From the NCBI GenBank assembly GCA_022925895.1, contig JAKSYS010000473.1, positions 1 to 49,822 on the forward strand: a stretch of DNA of 49,822 bases. The letters run 5' to 3'. Below, in pieces: positions 28,258 to 38,368 of the stretch. A program made the position numbers and the translations under genes. The notes under the pieces were generated by a model, which was not told the DNA's origin, did not search any database, and worked only from the letters and a program-made list of their open reading frames with translations. Source of the DNA: Fragilaria crotonensis. Its lineage: Eukaryota; Bacillariophyta; Fragilariophyceae; Fragilariales; Fragilariaceae. Every line of letters starts with the position of its first letter. Position 1 is the stretch's first letter.

Positions 28258-29160
28258 ATGGGCCGAGTGGCGAGATACAAGAAGATCAAGGCATGCGATC
28301 CGTTTGCCAAGAATGGAGGGCTCATGACAAATGTTTGGGGCGAGGGAAACAATGGACAACGCCCCAAGAAACGCAGTTTGACGGCTCAGAAACAGCGCAG
28401 CAAACGAAAGCGCGGTGCATTTTCACAAGATGATGGTGACAGCGACGGCGGTTTCGATAGACCTCCCAGTGGAAAAGATGATTTTGATATTCATGATTTA
28501 GTGGGGAGTTTGAAACCAGAACAACCGGTCGATTTGCTTAAGGAAGATATTGAGGAGAACAGAACCAAGAAACCCAGAGTAGAAGTTGCGGCAGGTCCGC
28601 AAGAAGCCTTGTCGCTAGAGAAGGAAACCCGCGAGGCGAAATTTCTTAAAGTTAGCCTGGAGAAGACAAAGGAAACTTTGGTGGCTCCTCGGATGGATGG
28701 AGAAAGCAAGAGGGCCTTTCACAAACGCATGCAGACCGAGACGCGTCGCGCCATTCGCAATGAAAAGATAGAGACGACAGGCAATCCCGAAAAGAAAGAG
28801 CGAAAGAAGGAGTTTTTGAAGCTTAAGAAGAAGAAGAAAAAGGGATCCCGAACCATGGAGGACGATGTTGGTGGATCCAGGCCGTACCACAGTGACGATG
28901 AATCAAATGAACTGATTACAGGCGAGCGAGCTGCCGCAGCACAGAAAGTCCCTTTCGGAGACCAAGTGGAACGCCCTCCGTCGTTTCAGGTCCTTCCGAG
29001 AGGTGCGACGGCCAAGAAGTCCATGTCCAGTGGTAAGTCTAATAGTGGCATGAACGACGCCCAACAACATGCAGAGCAACGGTCCATGGAAAAGATGAGA
29101 GAAATGGTGCAAGCGCGATACGCCCTCATCAAGGCTCAGAGGAAGCAAGGCATGAAGTAA
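28258..29160 (+). CDS. CCDC137-like nucleolar basic protein
   Basis: This 300-residue single-exon gene begins MGRVARYKKIKACDPFAKNG, a start typical of the CCDC137 family (basic N-terminus, then a DPF motif). It is very rich in Lys and Arg, with a run of lysines in KLKKKKKKGS that should act as nuclear or nucleolar signal. Acidic stretches (DDGDSDGG, SDDESN) alternate with basic ones. The C-terminal helix MEKMREMVQARYALIKAQRK also fits the family. CCDC137 proteins are chromatin- or nucleolus-linked and are implicated in ribosome biogenesis. The exact role is unclear. Its last 70 bp are duplicated at 31460-31525. The gene lies tail to tail with a broken copy of the ABC1 kinase 3' end. Confidence 0.72.
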   Translation: MGRVARYKKIKACDPFAKNGGLMTNVWGEGNNGQRPKKRSLTAQKQRSKRKRGAFSQDDGDSDGGFDRPPSGKDDFDIHDLVGSLKPEQPVDLLKEDIEENRTKKPRVEVAAGPQEALSLEKETREAKFLKVSLEKTKETLVAPRMDGESKRAFHKRMQTETRRAIRNEKIETTGNPEKKERKKEFLKLKKKKKKGSRTMEDDVGGSRPYHSDDESNELITGERAAAAQKVPFGDQVERPPSFQVLPRGATAKKSMSSGKSNSGMNDAQQHAEQRSMEKMREMVQARYALIKAQRKQGMK

Positions 29161-29730
29161 AATGTTTCTAAGCTTCCAACTCACTATCATTTGGTGCCAC
29201 GACAACTGCGTTTCCATCCACCACAAGCCAAAATCGTGTGCTTGGATACGGAAAAGTACCTTCGTGTAGAACAACCACCGATGACATGCGTTCGACCGAG
29301 GAGCCATTTTTCGAGACGGTATCCAAATAGATTGCTCGAGAAGCATACTTGCCAGTGATAAACAATGTATTGGTAGGTGATCCGAGTGCGTGGTCGATAT
29401 GTCTGAGACAATCGTTCATCTTGAGAAGAAGTAGCATCTGTCGAGGCAGGGTGGGGTGCCAAGAATGGAAATGATGTCTTTCAAATAGTGCTGAGCGTAG
29501 CCTGTAATCATAGCCTTATCAGAGTTTGCGTCTTTGATGATAGTTGATAGCGATCCTGACTTCGACCTCTCCATGATTTCATCGTATGGACGAGAGGTTA
29601 ACATTGCGTTGTGCATGCTTGTCGAATGCCGTCACGGTCGGGCCAACATGAGAGATTGCCGAGCATAGCGAGTGCGTAATTTATTAACAATGTCGTTGTA
29701 GAGTCCATGATCAACTTGAATTTCTGCCAT
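29090..29730. repeat. Segmental duplication, left copy
   Basis: This block includes the last codons of the CCDC137-like gene and the 3' part of the ABC1 kinase on the opposite strand. It matches 31455-32125 in the same orientation. The match includes gcgatacgcc, aaggctcagaggaagcaagg and the long stretch from catttggtgccacgacaact onward. The left copy has lost about 50 bp near 29600. Confidence 0.88.
29168..29730 (-). pseudogene. Broken duplicate of the ABC1/ADCK kinase 3' end
   Basis: The minus strand encodes pieces equivalent to the last 180 residues of the ABC1 kinase, in different frames: RPYDEIMERSKSGSLST, AMITGYAQHYLKDII and LLLLKMNDCLRHIDHALGSP. A roughly 50-bp deletion near 29600 and frame changes near 29455 and 29280 break it, and the kinase core is absent. 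It is the non-functional half of the segmental duplication. Confidence 0.85.
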
Positions 29731-30036
29731 CACAATTTTTTTAAATGCTGTTCATGGTGCAGAGTGAACAACTATAAAGGAGGCTGACGTGAGAGATAAA
29801 GAAGAGCAAATAGCTATTTGCCTGAGCATATCTACAAATTGCCGTTTTCGGTGCTCGGAAAAAAAAAAAACGAAGCGCGGGGCGAGCCTGTCGTGCGCCA
29901 AAAGTCAAAACAGAACTGTCACATGTGCGTTTCTTGTTCTGTGGGGTGCCTCAAGGAACTACAACTGAGCTACAAGCGAACTATACCATCGAAAACGAAT
30001 CTTCCCACACAAAATCAAGAAATCGATACAAGAAAG
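29731..30036. other. Upstream region of the aquaporin gene
   Basis: No gene was seen. An open frame runs into the aquaporin from 29818, but its first part has no aquaporin similarity and contains an a10 tract. I treat it as 5' leader. Confidence 0.4.
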
Positions 30037-30982
30037 ATGAAGTTCTCGAAAATCACTCGCGCCGTGCTTGCCGAGTTCGTTGCTGTAACTCTCCTCGTGT
30101 TCGTTGGGTGCGGCGCCGTAGTTAGTTCACAGTGGCTAAGGCGTCCCGACGAGAATCCAACCGATTTGAACGATGCGTTTCTGACCTCTGTTGCACTAGC
30201 CTTTGGAATAGGAATCGCTGTGCTTGCCTTCAGCATCGCTCCCATCTCAGGAGGACACATCAATCCAGCTGTCACATTCGCCTTCGTGTTGCTCAGGAAG
30301 ATGTCGATCATTGATGGACTCATGTACGTCGTTGCTCAGTTCCTTGGAGGGATTCTTGGAGCTGCTATCCTTTGGGGGTGTACCGATGTCACAGGCAATG
30401 AGTAAGTTGATATTTTGTGTGAAGTAATGCTGTCAATTGTTATTGTGTGCAAGTCTAGCTCATCGCTTTGCATTCAGGTACGCCGGTACTCCTCCCTTCA
30501 AACTTGGCTCCAACGAGGTATCGGGATCAATTGGAAGTGGAAGTGCTTTCCTAATCGAGACAATGGGGACTTTCATCCTTGTCTGGACTGTCATAATGAC
30601 ATCCATTCACAAGAAGAGCATCGCTGGCAACATGGCTCCCATCGCCATCGGATGGTCTGTGCTTCTGGCTCACCTCGTCCTTCTACCCTTCACTGGATGT
30701 GGTATCAACCCCGCTCGCAGTGCGGGACCTCATGTTGTTACTGCCATAGCTGGCACCTTTGTTGGCTTCCGCGGTGTATGGGTGTTTTATACTGCTCCCT
30801 TTGTTGGAGCTGGGGCAGCTGCCTTGTTAACTTCTTTTATCTTCAGGTTAGACGAAGGTGAAGATGTTGATGCGGTGAAATCGGGTGATGATATGTCTGA
30901 CGAACATACAACCGCCGAGAGTGATGCGGCAAAATCGGTAGATGAGCGGACTCCTCTGCTGCGAGATATTCATGTGCGGTAG
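30037..30982 (+). CDS. Aquaporin (major intrinsic protein) with a strict water filter
   Basis: Two exons (30037-30401 and 30478-30982) with a 76-bp intron (gtaagt to ttcag) give 289 residues. It is a six-helix channel protein. NPA boxes are at residues 76-78 (SGGHINPAVTF) and 199-201 (GCGINPARSAG). The aromatic/arginine filter is Phe56, His187, Cys196 and Arg202, the same set as in classical water-only aquaporins. It should pass water and exclude glycerol. The C-terminal tail is acidic and ends in ERTPLLRDIHVR; ERTPLL fits the [DE]xxxL[LI] sorting signal for vacuole or endosome. The start at 30037 (MKFSKITRAVLAEF) was chosen because the first helix begins right after it. A decayed second copy lies at 34163-34700. 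The gene sits inside the block between the two halves of the segmental duplication. Confidence 0.93.
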
Positions 30983-30983
30983 G

Positions 30984-31172
30984 TGCAACGCCAGGTTGTT
31001 TCTCTGCGATTTGGATTCTCAGCAGCAATTGGCTCCCATGCGATCGGTGCTTCGGCTGCCGATTCGTCGGTGGCGGATTCAAATGCTGCTACAGGTACCG
31101 GTGCGGTAGGTGCAACGCCAACCGGTTTCTCAGCAATTGGAGGTTTTTTAGCTGCCTCTACCGCGATCTGAA
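30984..31172 (-). pseudogene. Fragment of the acidic-repeat region, minus strand
   Basis: The minus strand reads KKPPIAEKPVGVAPTAPVPV and then ESATDESAAEAPIAWEPIAA. This is the same repeat style and order as EEPVGVAPIAPEPVAPEEAV of the villin-headpiece protein. There is no headpiece, start or stop context. It begins directly after the aquaporin stop codon and is a captured gene fragment. Confidence 0.7.
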
Positions 31173-31184
31173 GCCGTGGAACAT

Positions 31185-31452
31185 GTCGAAGTGCAACGAG
31201 TTACACAGTACGTGGTTGAAGGAGATCATAGCTCAGAGGAACCAATTAACGAGGAGCCGATAGCAGCAGATTTTGTTTAACCGGAAGGTGTCATGGTTAA
31301 AACACCCCCAGAAAAGCTAGTCGTCGTGGAATCTATCGCTGAGTTGATCCGTTTGCAGAGGAGTCTAGTGTCGAACTGGTTGCTGTTTCGTCTATCGCCG
31401 CACAACTGATTGCACCAGAGGACACAGTCACCGAGGAATCGACTGACGTAGC
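31185..31452 (+). pseudogene. Fragment of the acidic-repeat region, plus strand
   Basis: The plus strand reads VVEGDHSSEEPINEEPIAAD before a stop. This matches VVEGDHNSEEPIDEKPIAAD in the N-terminal part of the villin-headpiece protein. After frame changes it continues with VAVSSIAAQLIAPEDTVTEE and STDVAP, again like the parent repeats. It lies head to head with the previous fragment, so two pieces of one gene have been joined in opposite directions. Confidence 0.72.
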
Positions 31453-31454
31453 AC

Positions 31455-32125
31455 CAAAAATGTGAGAAACAACGCAAGCGCGATACGCCCCCATCAAGGC
31501 TCAGAGGAAGCAAGGGATGAAGTAACATGCTTCTAAGCTTCTAACCCACTATCATTTGGTGCCACGACAACTGCGTTTCCATCCACCACAAGCCAAAATC
31601 GTGTGCTTGGATACGGAAGAGAACCTTCATGTAACACAACCACGATGACATGCGTTCGACCCAGGAGCCATTTTTTGAGACGGTATCCAAATAGATTGCA
31701 CGAGAAGCATACTTGCCAGTGATAACCAATGTATTTGTAGGTGATCCGAGTACATGATCGATGTGTCTGAGACAATCGTTCATCTTGAGAAGAAGTAGCA
31801 TCTGTCGAGGCAGGGTGCCAAGAATTGCAATGATATCTTTCAAATAGTGCTGAGCGTAGCCTGTAATCATAGCCTTATCAGAGTTTGCGTCTTTGATCTT
31901 AGTTGATAGGGATCCTGATTTCGACCTCTCCATGATTTCATCGTAAGGACGAGAGGTTAACATCGCTGCGAGCAAGCTATGCATCTCTTCTACACCTAGC
32001 ATTGTGCACGCTTGTCGGATGCCGTTAAGGTCGGCTAACATGAGAGATTGCCAGAGTTTGGCATAGCAAATGCGAAAATCATCGTCAATGTCCTTGTAGA
32101 GTCCATGATCAACCAGAACCATCTG
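31455..32125. repeat. Segmental duplication, right copy
   Basis: This is a direct copy of 29090-29730. Here the ABC1 kinase part belongs to the intact gene, and only the last 65 bp of the CCDC137-like gene are present. Confidence 0.88.
31460..31525 (+). pseudogene. 3' tip of the CCDC137-like gene, orphan copy
   Basis: It reads QARYAPIKAQRKQGMK followed by a stop, like QARYALIKAQRKQGMK at the end of the gene at 28258-29160. No upstream part is present. It shows that the original order was CCDC137 and ABC1 kinase tail to tail. Confidence 0.85.
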
Positions 32126-33458
32126 GGGCTTTCCGTGCTTCGCACGGATGAGAACGTTTGCTGGATGCGGATCCACGTGAATAGGAGAATGAGCAGCAAA
32201 GACTTGAGAGCTAAACACCGACGAGATCAATGTTGCAATGTCACGTTTGTTCAGCCCTGCTTTCTCGATGGCATCCAAATCTGTTGCATTGAAACCTTCT
32301 TCGAATTCCATACAGAGTACACGGCTAGACGAATGCTCCCACAGAACTCTCGGCACCACACAATCTAAACCTGACGCCCGGATAAATTTTTCAGCTCTCT
32401 CTGCATTCTTGCCTTCATTCAAAAAGTCAAGCTCTTTTGGAAGATGCGGAGCGATTTCATCGGCGATCCAACCCCATGTGAAACCCTCAAACATGCGTTC
32501 CAATGCGCGAATAACAAATGTCACCGCCAACACATCTCCGGATGACGTTTCTCGAAGACCTCGATGTTGACATTTAATGGCAAGTTTTCGCCCCGTACCT
32601 TTTTCATATGCAACATGCACTTGTGCTAATGAGGCAGAAGCAATCGGATGGGGTTCAAAAGAATCAAAGAGCTCATCGGGATGCTTCCCCAGGTCTTCTT
32701 CAATCACCCGACAAACGTCAGAATAAGCTGGGATGCAATGGTGAGATTATAAAACTATCTCAAAGCGAATTCTCAAACTGTTGGAAACTCACATGATCGA
32801 GGTGCGTCGTTGAACAAGGACGAAAGGGCGTTGATGTACTCCTGAGGGATCAGATAATCAAGATTCGCGAGATGCTGTCCAATCTTTATGTACACGCCGC
32901 CGTTGGCGCGACACAATGCAACAAACGAGCGGCTGCCTTTTCATGAACGCTGTCTTTGTCACCAAGAGCCAATATCTCATTTTCCGCTTCAGCCAAGCTT
33001 TCGGCTGCCCGATGAACAGCTTCCTTCTGGGCTCTAACAAACTCCTGTCGAGTCAGGCCACTTTGGGCGACCAATTCATCCGGCTTGGACGAAGTGTAAG
33101 CTATTTGGGCGTCCACAAGCTGCTGCCGTCGTCGCAACTTCTCAGCTTCCAAGCGAGATCGTTCAGAATTTCTTCCGGGGAATAGTTTGGCGTTCACTTT
33201 GGCAGTTTCATAATCGGCGACGATTAGTATTGCCGTCGAAATCAATCGCAACCCTCTTACGGCTGCCTCGATTGTCGGAACAACAAGGTTTGCAGAGCCT
33301 TCGAGCGCAAGTGCCCCGTCCAACTTTGTTCTATTGCAATGGTAGACACTGAGTCCGGTAACGACGGATGCAATGGTTACATTGCCAATGGCCTTCACGA
33401 GATTTGGCCTTCGATTGACTTGTGCAGAAAGTGCGAGAGATCCAACACGGCTCAACAT
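31541..33458 (-). CDS. ABC1/ADCK (UbiB-like) atypical kinase, one frame break
   Basis: Exon 1 is 32793-33458 and exon 2 is 31541-32727, with a 65-bp intron (T|gtgagt to cccag|CT). The joined frame gives about 617 residues if one base is missing near 32913-32918, where ARLLHC should run on into LCRANGGVYIKIGQHLANLD. Family motifs are KIGQ (KxGQ), the Ala-rich loop IASASLAQVHVAY, lysine in LAIKCQHRGL, HVDPHPANVLIR, and LVDHGLYKDID, with DHG as in the ADCK1 branch. An N-terminal hydrophobic stretch (ASVVTGLSVYHC) follows a basic start and may target mitochondria or plastid. These kinases support quinone or lipid metabolism. The single break could be an assembly error or a recent inactivating change. 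The C-terminus is shared with the broken copy at 29168-29730. Confidence 0.85.
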
Positions 33459-34162
33459 CGTAGTTGATGCAAACGCTTATACCCATTAACCACGACGTCG
33501 TGCTGTGGGTGCTCCATTTCTAATCCGGGCTCTAGCTAGCGACCGTAACAAGGAGAAGCAAAGCGTGTATCATTTTTTGCTGAGTCACAATTCACTTTCG
33601 CAGACAAATTTGGAAATGAGAATCTACTACCGGTACATACTGTAGAATAGGTATTGTAGTACCGGCGATATGCAGCTCATAATAGTTACTCTGTGCGCTC
33701 CTATGGTCATATTAGCTAGTAGTAGGCGTACAAGAAGAGTATTTGTAATACCAGGTAGCATACACGTCTTGCATGGTATGAGGCTCAATACTGCTCAAGC
33801 TACGCTACAGAATACAGAAACGAGTTGTAAACAATGTATAGTAAGTAGTGTACTGTATGCTACTCTTCTCGCGACTACAGTAGCATTTCACCAAACGCCG
33901 GTGTCGTTCGAATCACATATCTTCATATCTTCGTATCATGTATCATCAATCTAAATCTAATTGGTGGGTAATAGGTCATAGTAGTCAGTATGGCGCATAG
34001 CTAGTAGTTGTGGGCTGGGTCCAAAACTCCCGTCTCAGGTTGTTACATAACATGTTCATTTCCTACTAATTTATTATCATGAAATCGCCCTCCTCTACTT
34101 TGTCCATAACTCAATCCTCTGGCCACTATCGACCCCAACCTCAGCAGCAACCGGTTATCCAG
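33459..34162. other. Intergenic region with simple sequence
   Basis: No gene was seen. Short words such as gtagtaccgg and agtactgta recur at 33625-33860. It separates the ABC1 kinase start from the decayed aquaporin. Confidence 0.4.
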
Positions 34163-34700
34163 GACCATGCTGGGAGAGGAGACCTAGCAACCATTGCTCA
34201 GTTCCTTGGAGGGATCCTTGGAGCATCCATCCTTTGTGGTTGCGCTGATGTCCTAGGCAATGAGAAAGTTCAAAGTTTGTGAAGTCATGATTGTCATCAT
34301 TGCTGGTGCATGAAATTGAATGAGGGACACTCCTGGAACTCATCTGTTCAAACTTGGCTGTAATAGGGTATCTGGATCCATTGGAGAGTGGGAGTGCTCC
34401 TTAAATCAAGACAACAACTGCAGAGAATTCCATTCACATAAAGCATTGCTGGCAATATGGTTCCCATTGCCATTGGATGGTCTGTGCTAACGGCTCAGCA
34501 CCTTGTTCTACTTCCCTTGAATGCTGGATGTTTGATCTATCCCACTCACAGACCGGGACCTCATGTCGTGGCCACTGCCATGATAGCTGGCCTCGTCCTT
34601 TGTTGGTTACCGCGGCGGCATCTGGGTCGTACACTGCATCATTTCTGGAGCTGGGACATCTACTGCATTGACAGTGACAGCTGTTGTCTTCAATTGGTGA
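34163..34700 (+). pseudogene. Decayed second copy of the aquaporin gene
   Basis: From 34191 (GCTCAGTTCCTTGGAGGGAT) the sequence follows the aquaporin exon 1 end, its intron and most of exon 2. The intron is still present but its donor gtaag has become gaaag, so the copy arose from genomic DNA and not from mRNA. Words kept from exon 2 include the agcattgctggcaa, ttgccattggatggtctgtg and gctcagcaccttgttct stretches. The second NPA box has been lost to a change in the nnPAR stretch, and several frame changes and stops occur. The 5' half of the gene, including the first NPA box, is missing. Confidence 0.85.
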
Positions 34701-35994
34701 GACAAGATGATGATGCTGATTGAAGAAATGCAATGGAAAAATTGGTTAAGGAGGGCATGTATGAACAATTTGTGCAACAGCAACCACTCCTGCTGAGGAA
34801 GTGACTAAAAGCAAAGGAGCAGGGTGCTCCTCTCTATGGGTGATGAGTACCTCCTATGTTTGCTGATACAAGCTCTTCATTTGAGTATGCATTGTCCCTC
34901 TTGTGTCATTTATGTGCTGCAGCATTCCAGTGGGGGTTCCTGGCATGCAGCATTGCAGCAAGATGCGGTAATGATTCTCTCACCGGTAGTAAACACAGAT
35001 TTCTTCTCATGGCAGCTTCTACATACAATCCAAAGCAAACAGACGTGTGTTATCATACCTTCCAGCACGCCATGAAGCGCCTCTAGCTAAAAGGAAGGGT
35101 ACAGACAAAATGTTTGCTAGCTTGTAGTGTGAGAGGCAAGACGTTACCACAGTCGACAAGAAGGGGTGCCCAACCTGTTTCTCTCTCAACACTTCTTGCT
35201 TGATTACTACCCCAGCCACACCCCGCTCTAGTATATCCCGTGGATAAAGATCTTATATCATGGCTGAGCATGTTAAAGGAGAACAATGCATATTGTTATG
35301 CCAGGTAGTCTAGCTAAAGCCCTAGTAGTGCTTGCAGCCATTGGGGTGGTTTTTGTGGGTATGCGTTGAGCGGTGATTTGCCGGTCGAACAGTCTCCTGG
35401 CGTTCAAAAAGCAATGTCTTGTACCTAAAGTGGATGCGACAAGCAGTTTACCACCAGCCAATTTACTCTTCTCTGTGAATACACTTCAGTAAATGCAACC
35501 ATGCAGAAATTGTAGTGGATAAGCTTTGCATTTGTTTGAGCGAATAAGTAGCACAACTGATGCTATGCATTGTAGTACTTGTATTCATACCTGGTAGTAC
35601 ATCGACTACAGTACAATTTGAGTACTTGTACGCCGAGTAGACCTATTATTACATCGAGTTTTTTGACGGAGGCTCATCCTGATAAAACAATTACACTGGA
35701 TTACACTCCAAATACTACGAATGTATCCGGAATTCATGCGTCAAGGCATACCACTTAATAGGGTGTCGTACGTGTGGGCTTTCGTATGTTAAAACTCTAC
35801 CAGAAGATAGCGTACACACAATAAATGTACGTCGAAGTATGATGTTACGTAAATACACAGCGAAAAACCCTCCGAGTCCAAAAAACCTCCGAGTCCAAAA
35901 AACCTCCGAGTCGAAGCAAACCTATCATGTGCCGAGCTCATTGTTGCTGGAGCTCTCTAACTAAATTCGAAGATTGGGATTGAGATTCCCACTC
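34701..35994. other. Intergenic region, no recognisable gene
   Basis: Small open frames on both strands are short and featureless. Sequence from 35560 to 35660 is rich in gtac and tacttgta words. A 17-bp tandem repeat is listed separately. Confidence 0.4.
35863..35915 (+). repeat. 17-bp tandem repeat, three units
   Basis: Three consecutive copies of aaaaacctccgagtcca, the first with one extra c and the last with one substitution. Confidence 0.85.
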
Positions 35995-36870
35995 CTTTTG
36001 TCCCTCCTAAGCCTATTAATAATGTCAGTCACACTGCGTCTGCGGTCCGTATACGTTGTAGATCATGTCAATTGCCCTATGGAAGTGTGGCCCAAGCTCA
36101 CGAGATCACGAACCACATCCCAGATAACCTTCCTTCTGGTGTACTTGTACTTGACTCGTCCTCGCTCAGTTTCGGAGAACAGCCTTGCAGGCTTTCTCCC
36201 CCGACCCGTGTACTAGATATTCAGTCCACAAGTCGTAAAGACTTTTGGATTCGGCATCAGGGTGGCAGGATTCGTCATAGCAGGGCAGGTGCAAGCAAGG
36301 CTCGTTCACCAGCAACAACGTCATCTGCAGCAGTTCCTTCCCATTTTCAGCTCCATCGTTAGCATTAGTTGTTGTTGCCGTTGTCAATACTGCTCGTCGT
36401 CAGGATGGCTGTAGTAGACCATTCTTCTCATATTCCCATTCACAATTTGAAATCCCGCTCCATAGCCTGCATTATTCCAGCAATCTCGCTCCGGAGTTCC
36501 ACATTCTCACGCCTCAAACTCATAAAGCCACTCTGCAATTGCAGCATCCAGTTCTGAAGTTTATCGCCACTGATTTGGTTGTTCTCCAGAATTCGCATGT
36601 TCAGACGTCGCGCATTGAGTCCTTGCAGTGCTCCTCCATTGTCATCCACATTGTTGTTATTAGCACCAGCAGCAAAACCCTCAAGATCCGGCAGCCTTGG
36701 AATTTCATCAATAAACACAGTGCCTTGGTTTCCACTGACAATGATTGGCACCTTCGCAATTGGATTCTGTCCATCAAGAATAACGGTTCCCATATCGGTC
36801 AAATCATACCACTTGGGTGGTATTTTCCAGATAATAGAGAGATCCTCTTTTGAATTTTTACAATACAAAT
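35995..36870 (-). pseudogene. Decayed ORF of a repeated algal family
   Basis: The open part (36868-36440, 142 residues) contains DLTDMGTVILDGQNPIAKVP and IPRLPDLEGFAAGANNN, then a helix RRENVELRSEIAGIMQAMER. After stops and frame changes, the minus strand goes on at about 36300-36090 with SLYDLWTEYLVHGSG, RKPARLFSETERGRVKYKYT and RRKVIWDVV. I recognise the last segments as a module that recurs in stramenopile genomes next to mobile DNA. I know of no assigned function. At least three breaks make this a relic. Whether it belongs to a transposon here is unproven. Confidence 0.5.
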
Positions 36871-38368
36871 TTACAGAACTCCGGACCCAGTACCGGTTCT
36901 GGGTCCTCTGCTTTGTAAAGTTGAGATTTGATTTTCCCTTAACTTCATGAATTTTGGGGTCCTTCGGTAAATTTGAAGCCCGAATTTCCCTTTAGCTTGA
37001 CACTGAACAAATTCCGTTCCACGTGTTTACTTTGATCGGAAGGTACTTCGTGGAAAATGATTTGTGTATATCAGCATACGGCCTACTACTAGCGTTTGTT
37101 GACTTTTCATCTTGCTGGGCGCTATCTGACATGGGGCGGCGCGGTTTGCATGTAACCGCGAGTTCGCTAGCACAAAAAAATTGTGTATCTTTATCAAGTC
37201 CTCTTCGGAACTCGACGATGACGTTTGCTATTGCGATGTGGTCGTTCTAAGAACAACCACATCGATATGTACGTCATTCGATCGCCCTTGTTTCGGGTGA
37301 TTCAACGGAAGAGACGACATCTATCTGCGGTGGCGTGGATACAAGAAACTTGACATCTTGTACCGAAGGCAGATGGATGTCGCTGGCTAGCTACGCATCG
37401 GCCACTGTATGTGGCTTAACTCCGAAGGCAACAAGGAGGATACCGATGCCCAAGTTCTTCGGTGACAGTCAAGCTTGAAAAGTGACGTTTTTGATCCAAT
37501 GAAAGGAAATGATGCATGAGGTCGGCCATGTGGACGATTACTACTTCCATAGAAACAGCTGTAACCTATCGCAGGCTCTGGCAATTTCTTTGGTTAAATT
37601 GACGATGACAACCGTGAAGTGGAATGCCAGTTGGACGCAATCTCACTCACTCCAGATTCATGGACATTGATATTGCACAAGCCTTGTTTGGAGAATTTGA
37701 TGAGACCGTTGCTAAAGAGATTCTCGATGACTTTGTATCATGGATTTCACCGAAGGCGTGGGCGAGCACATGGAGGCACAACGCCACCACACAAAGGAGT
37801 GTATTTGAAGGAAAAGATGTATTTGAAGGAAAAGATTGATTTGAACCAAGCATGAAGGAAGTTCAACAGGACAGGCTGATCAAATTGAAAAGCAGGAAAT
37901 GAAGCTGCAAAAAGCCGACATGTTCAGAATTTTTCAGCAGCATTCTTTGTCAAAGGGCAGAAAAACAGCGAAGGAACTAGAGTAGCAGTACATCAGAAAG
38001 CACTATATGGTGAGGTAACAATTAAATGTTGAGAAGACACACAATACTGTTCATTAGTTCTTGGAAGTCACATGTAAATGGTTATATTCCCCATATATTT
38101 TATGATGTCACCGTTAAACGTATGTATTGAACATATTAATCACAATTATTGTTGATTGTCACTTAATACATTGTGTGTTTCTCGCCATTAGTTGTATCGC
38201 ATCGGACATTATATTGCATGTATGTAAATTCAAAGTTGGATTGAATGTTATGAAGTCGCCATTGGTTTTTTTCTCCTAAGCAATGTATTGTTGGGGTTCC
38301 AATGTTTGTAGGGACTAGTAACTCATCAATGGCGGTGTCGAAATATACTAATTTAGTAAAAATGTTCA
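36871..38368. other. Intergenic region, no clear gene
   Basis: Mostly featureless. A plus-strand frame at about 37624-37839 reads DIDIAQALFGEFDETVAKEI and then SWISPKAWASTWRH before a short Phe-Glu-Gly-Lys-Asp duplication. It could be a small gene relic, but I do not recognise it. A strong palindrome at 37234-37264 is listed separately. Confidence 0.35.
37234..37264. repeat. 31-bp near-perfect palindrome
   Basis: Arms cgatgtggtcgttct and agaacaaccacatcg are reverse complements with one mismatch and a single central a. The words tgacgt and acgtca flank it at about 37219 and 37271. It could extrude a cruciform or mark the junction of an excised element. No function is shown. Confidence 0.8.

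Noticed and set aside
30000-30125. Upstream extension of the aquaporin to 29818
   Set aside because: The extra 73 residues have no channel similarity and cross an a10 tract. The Met at 30037 starts right before the first membrane helix.
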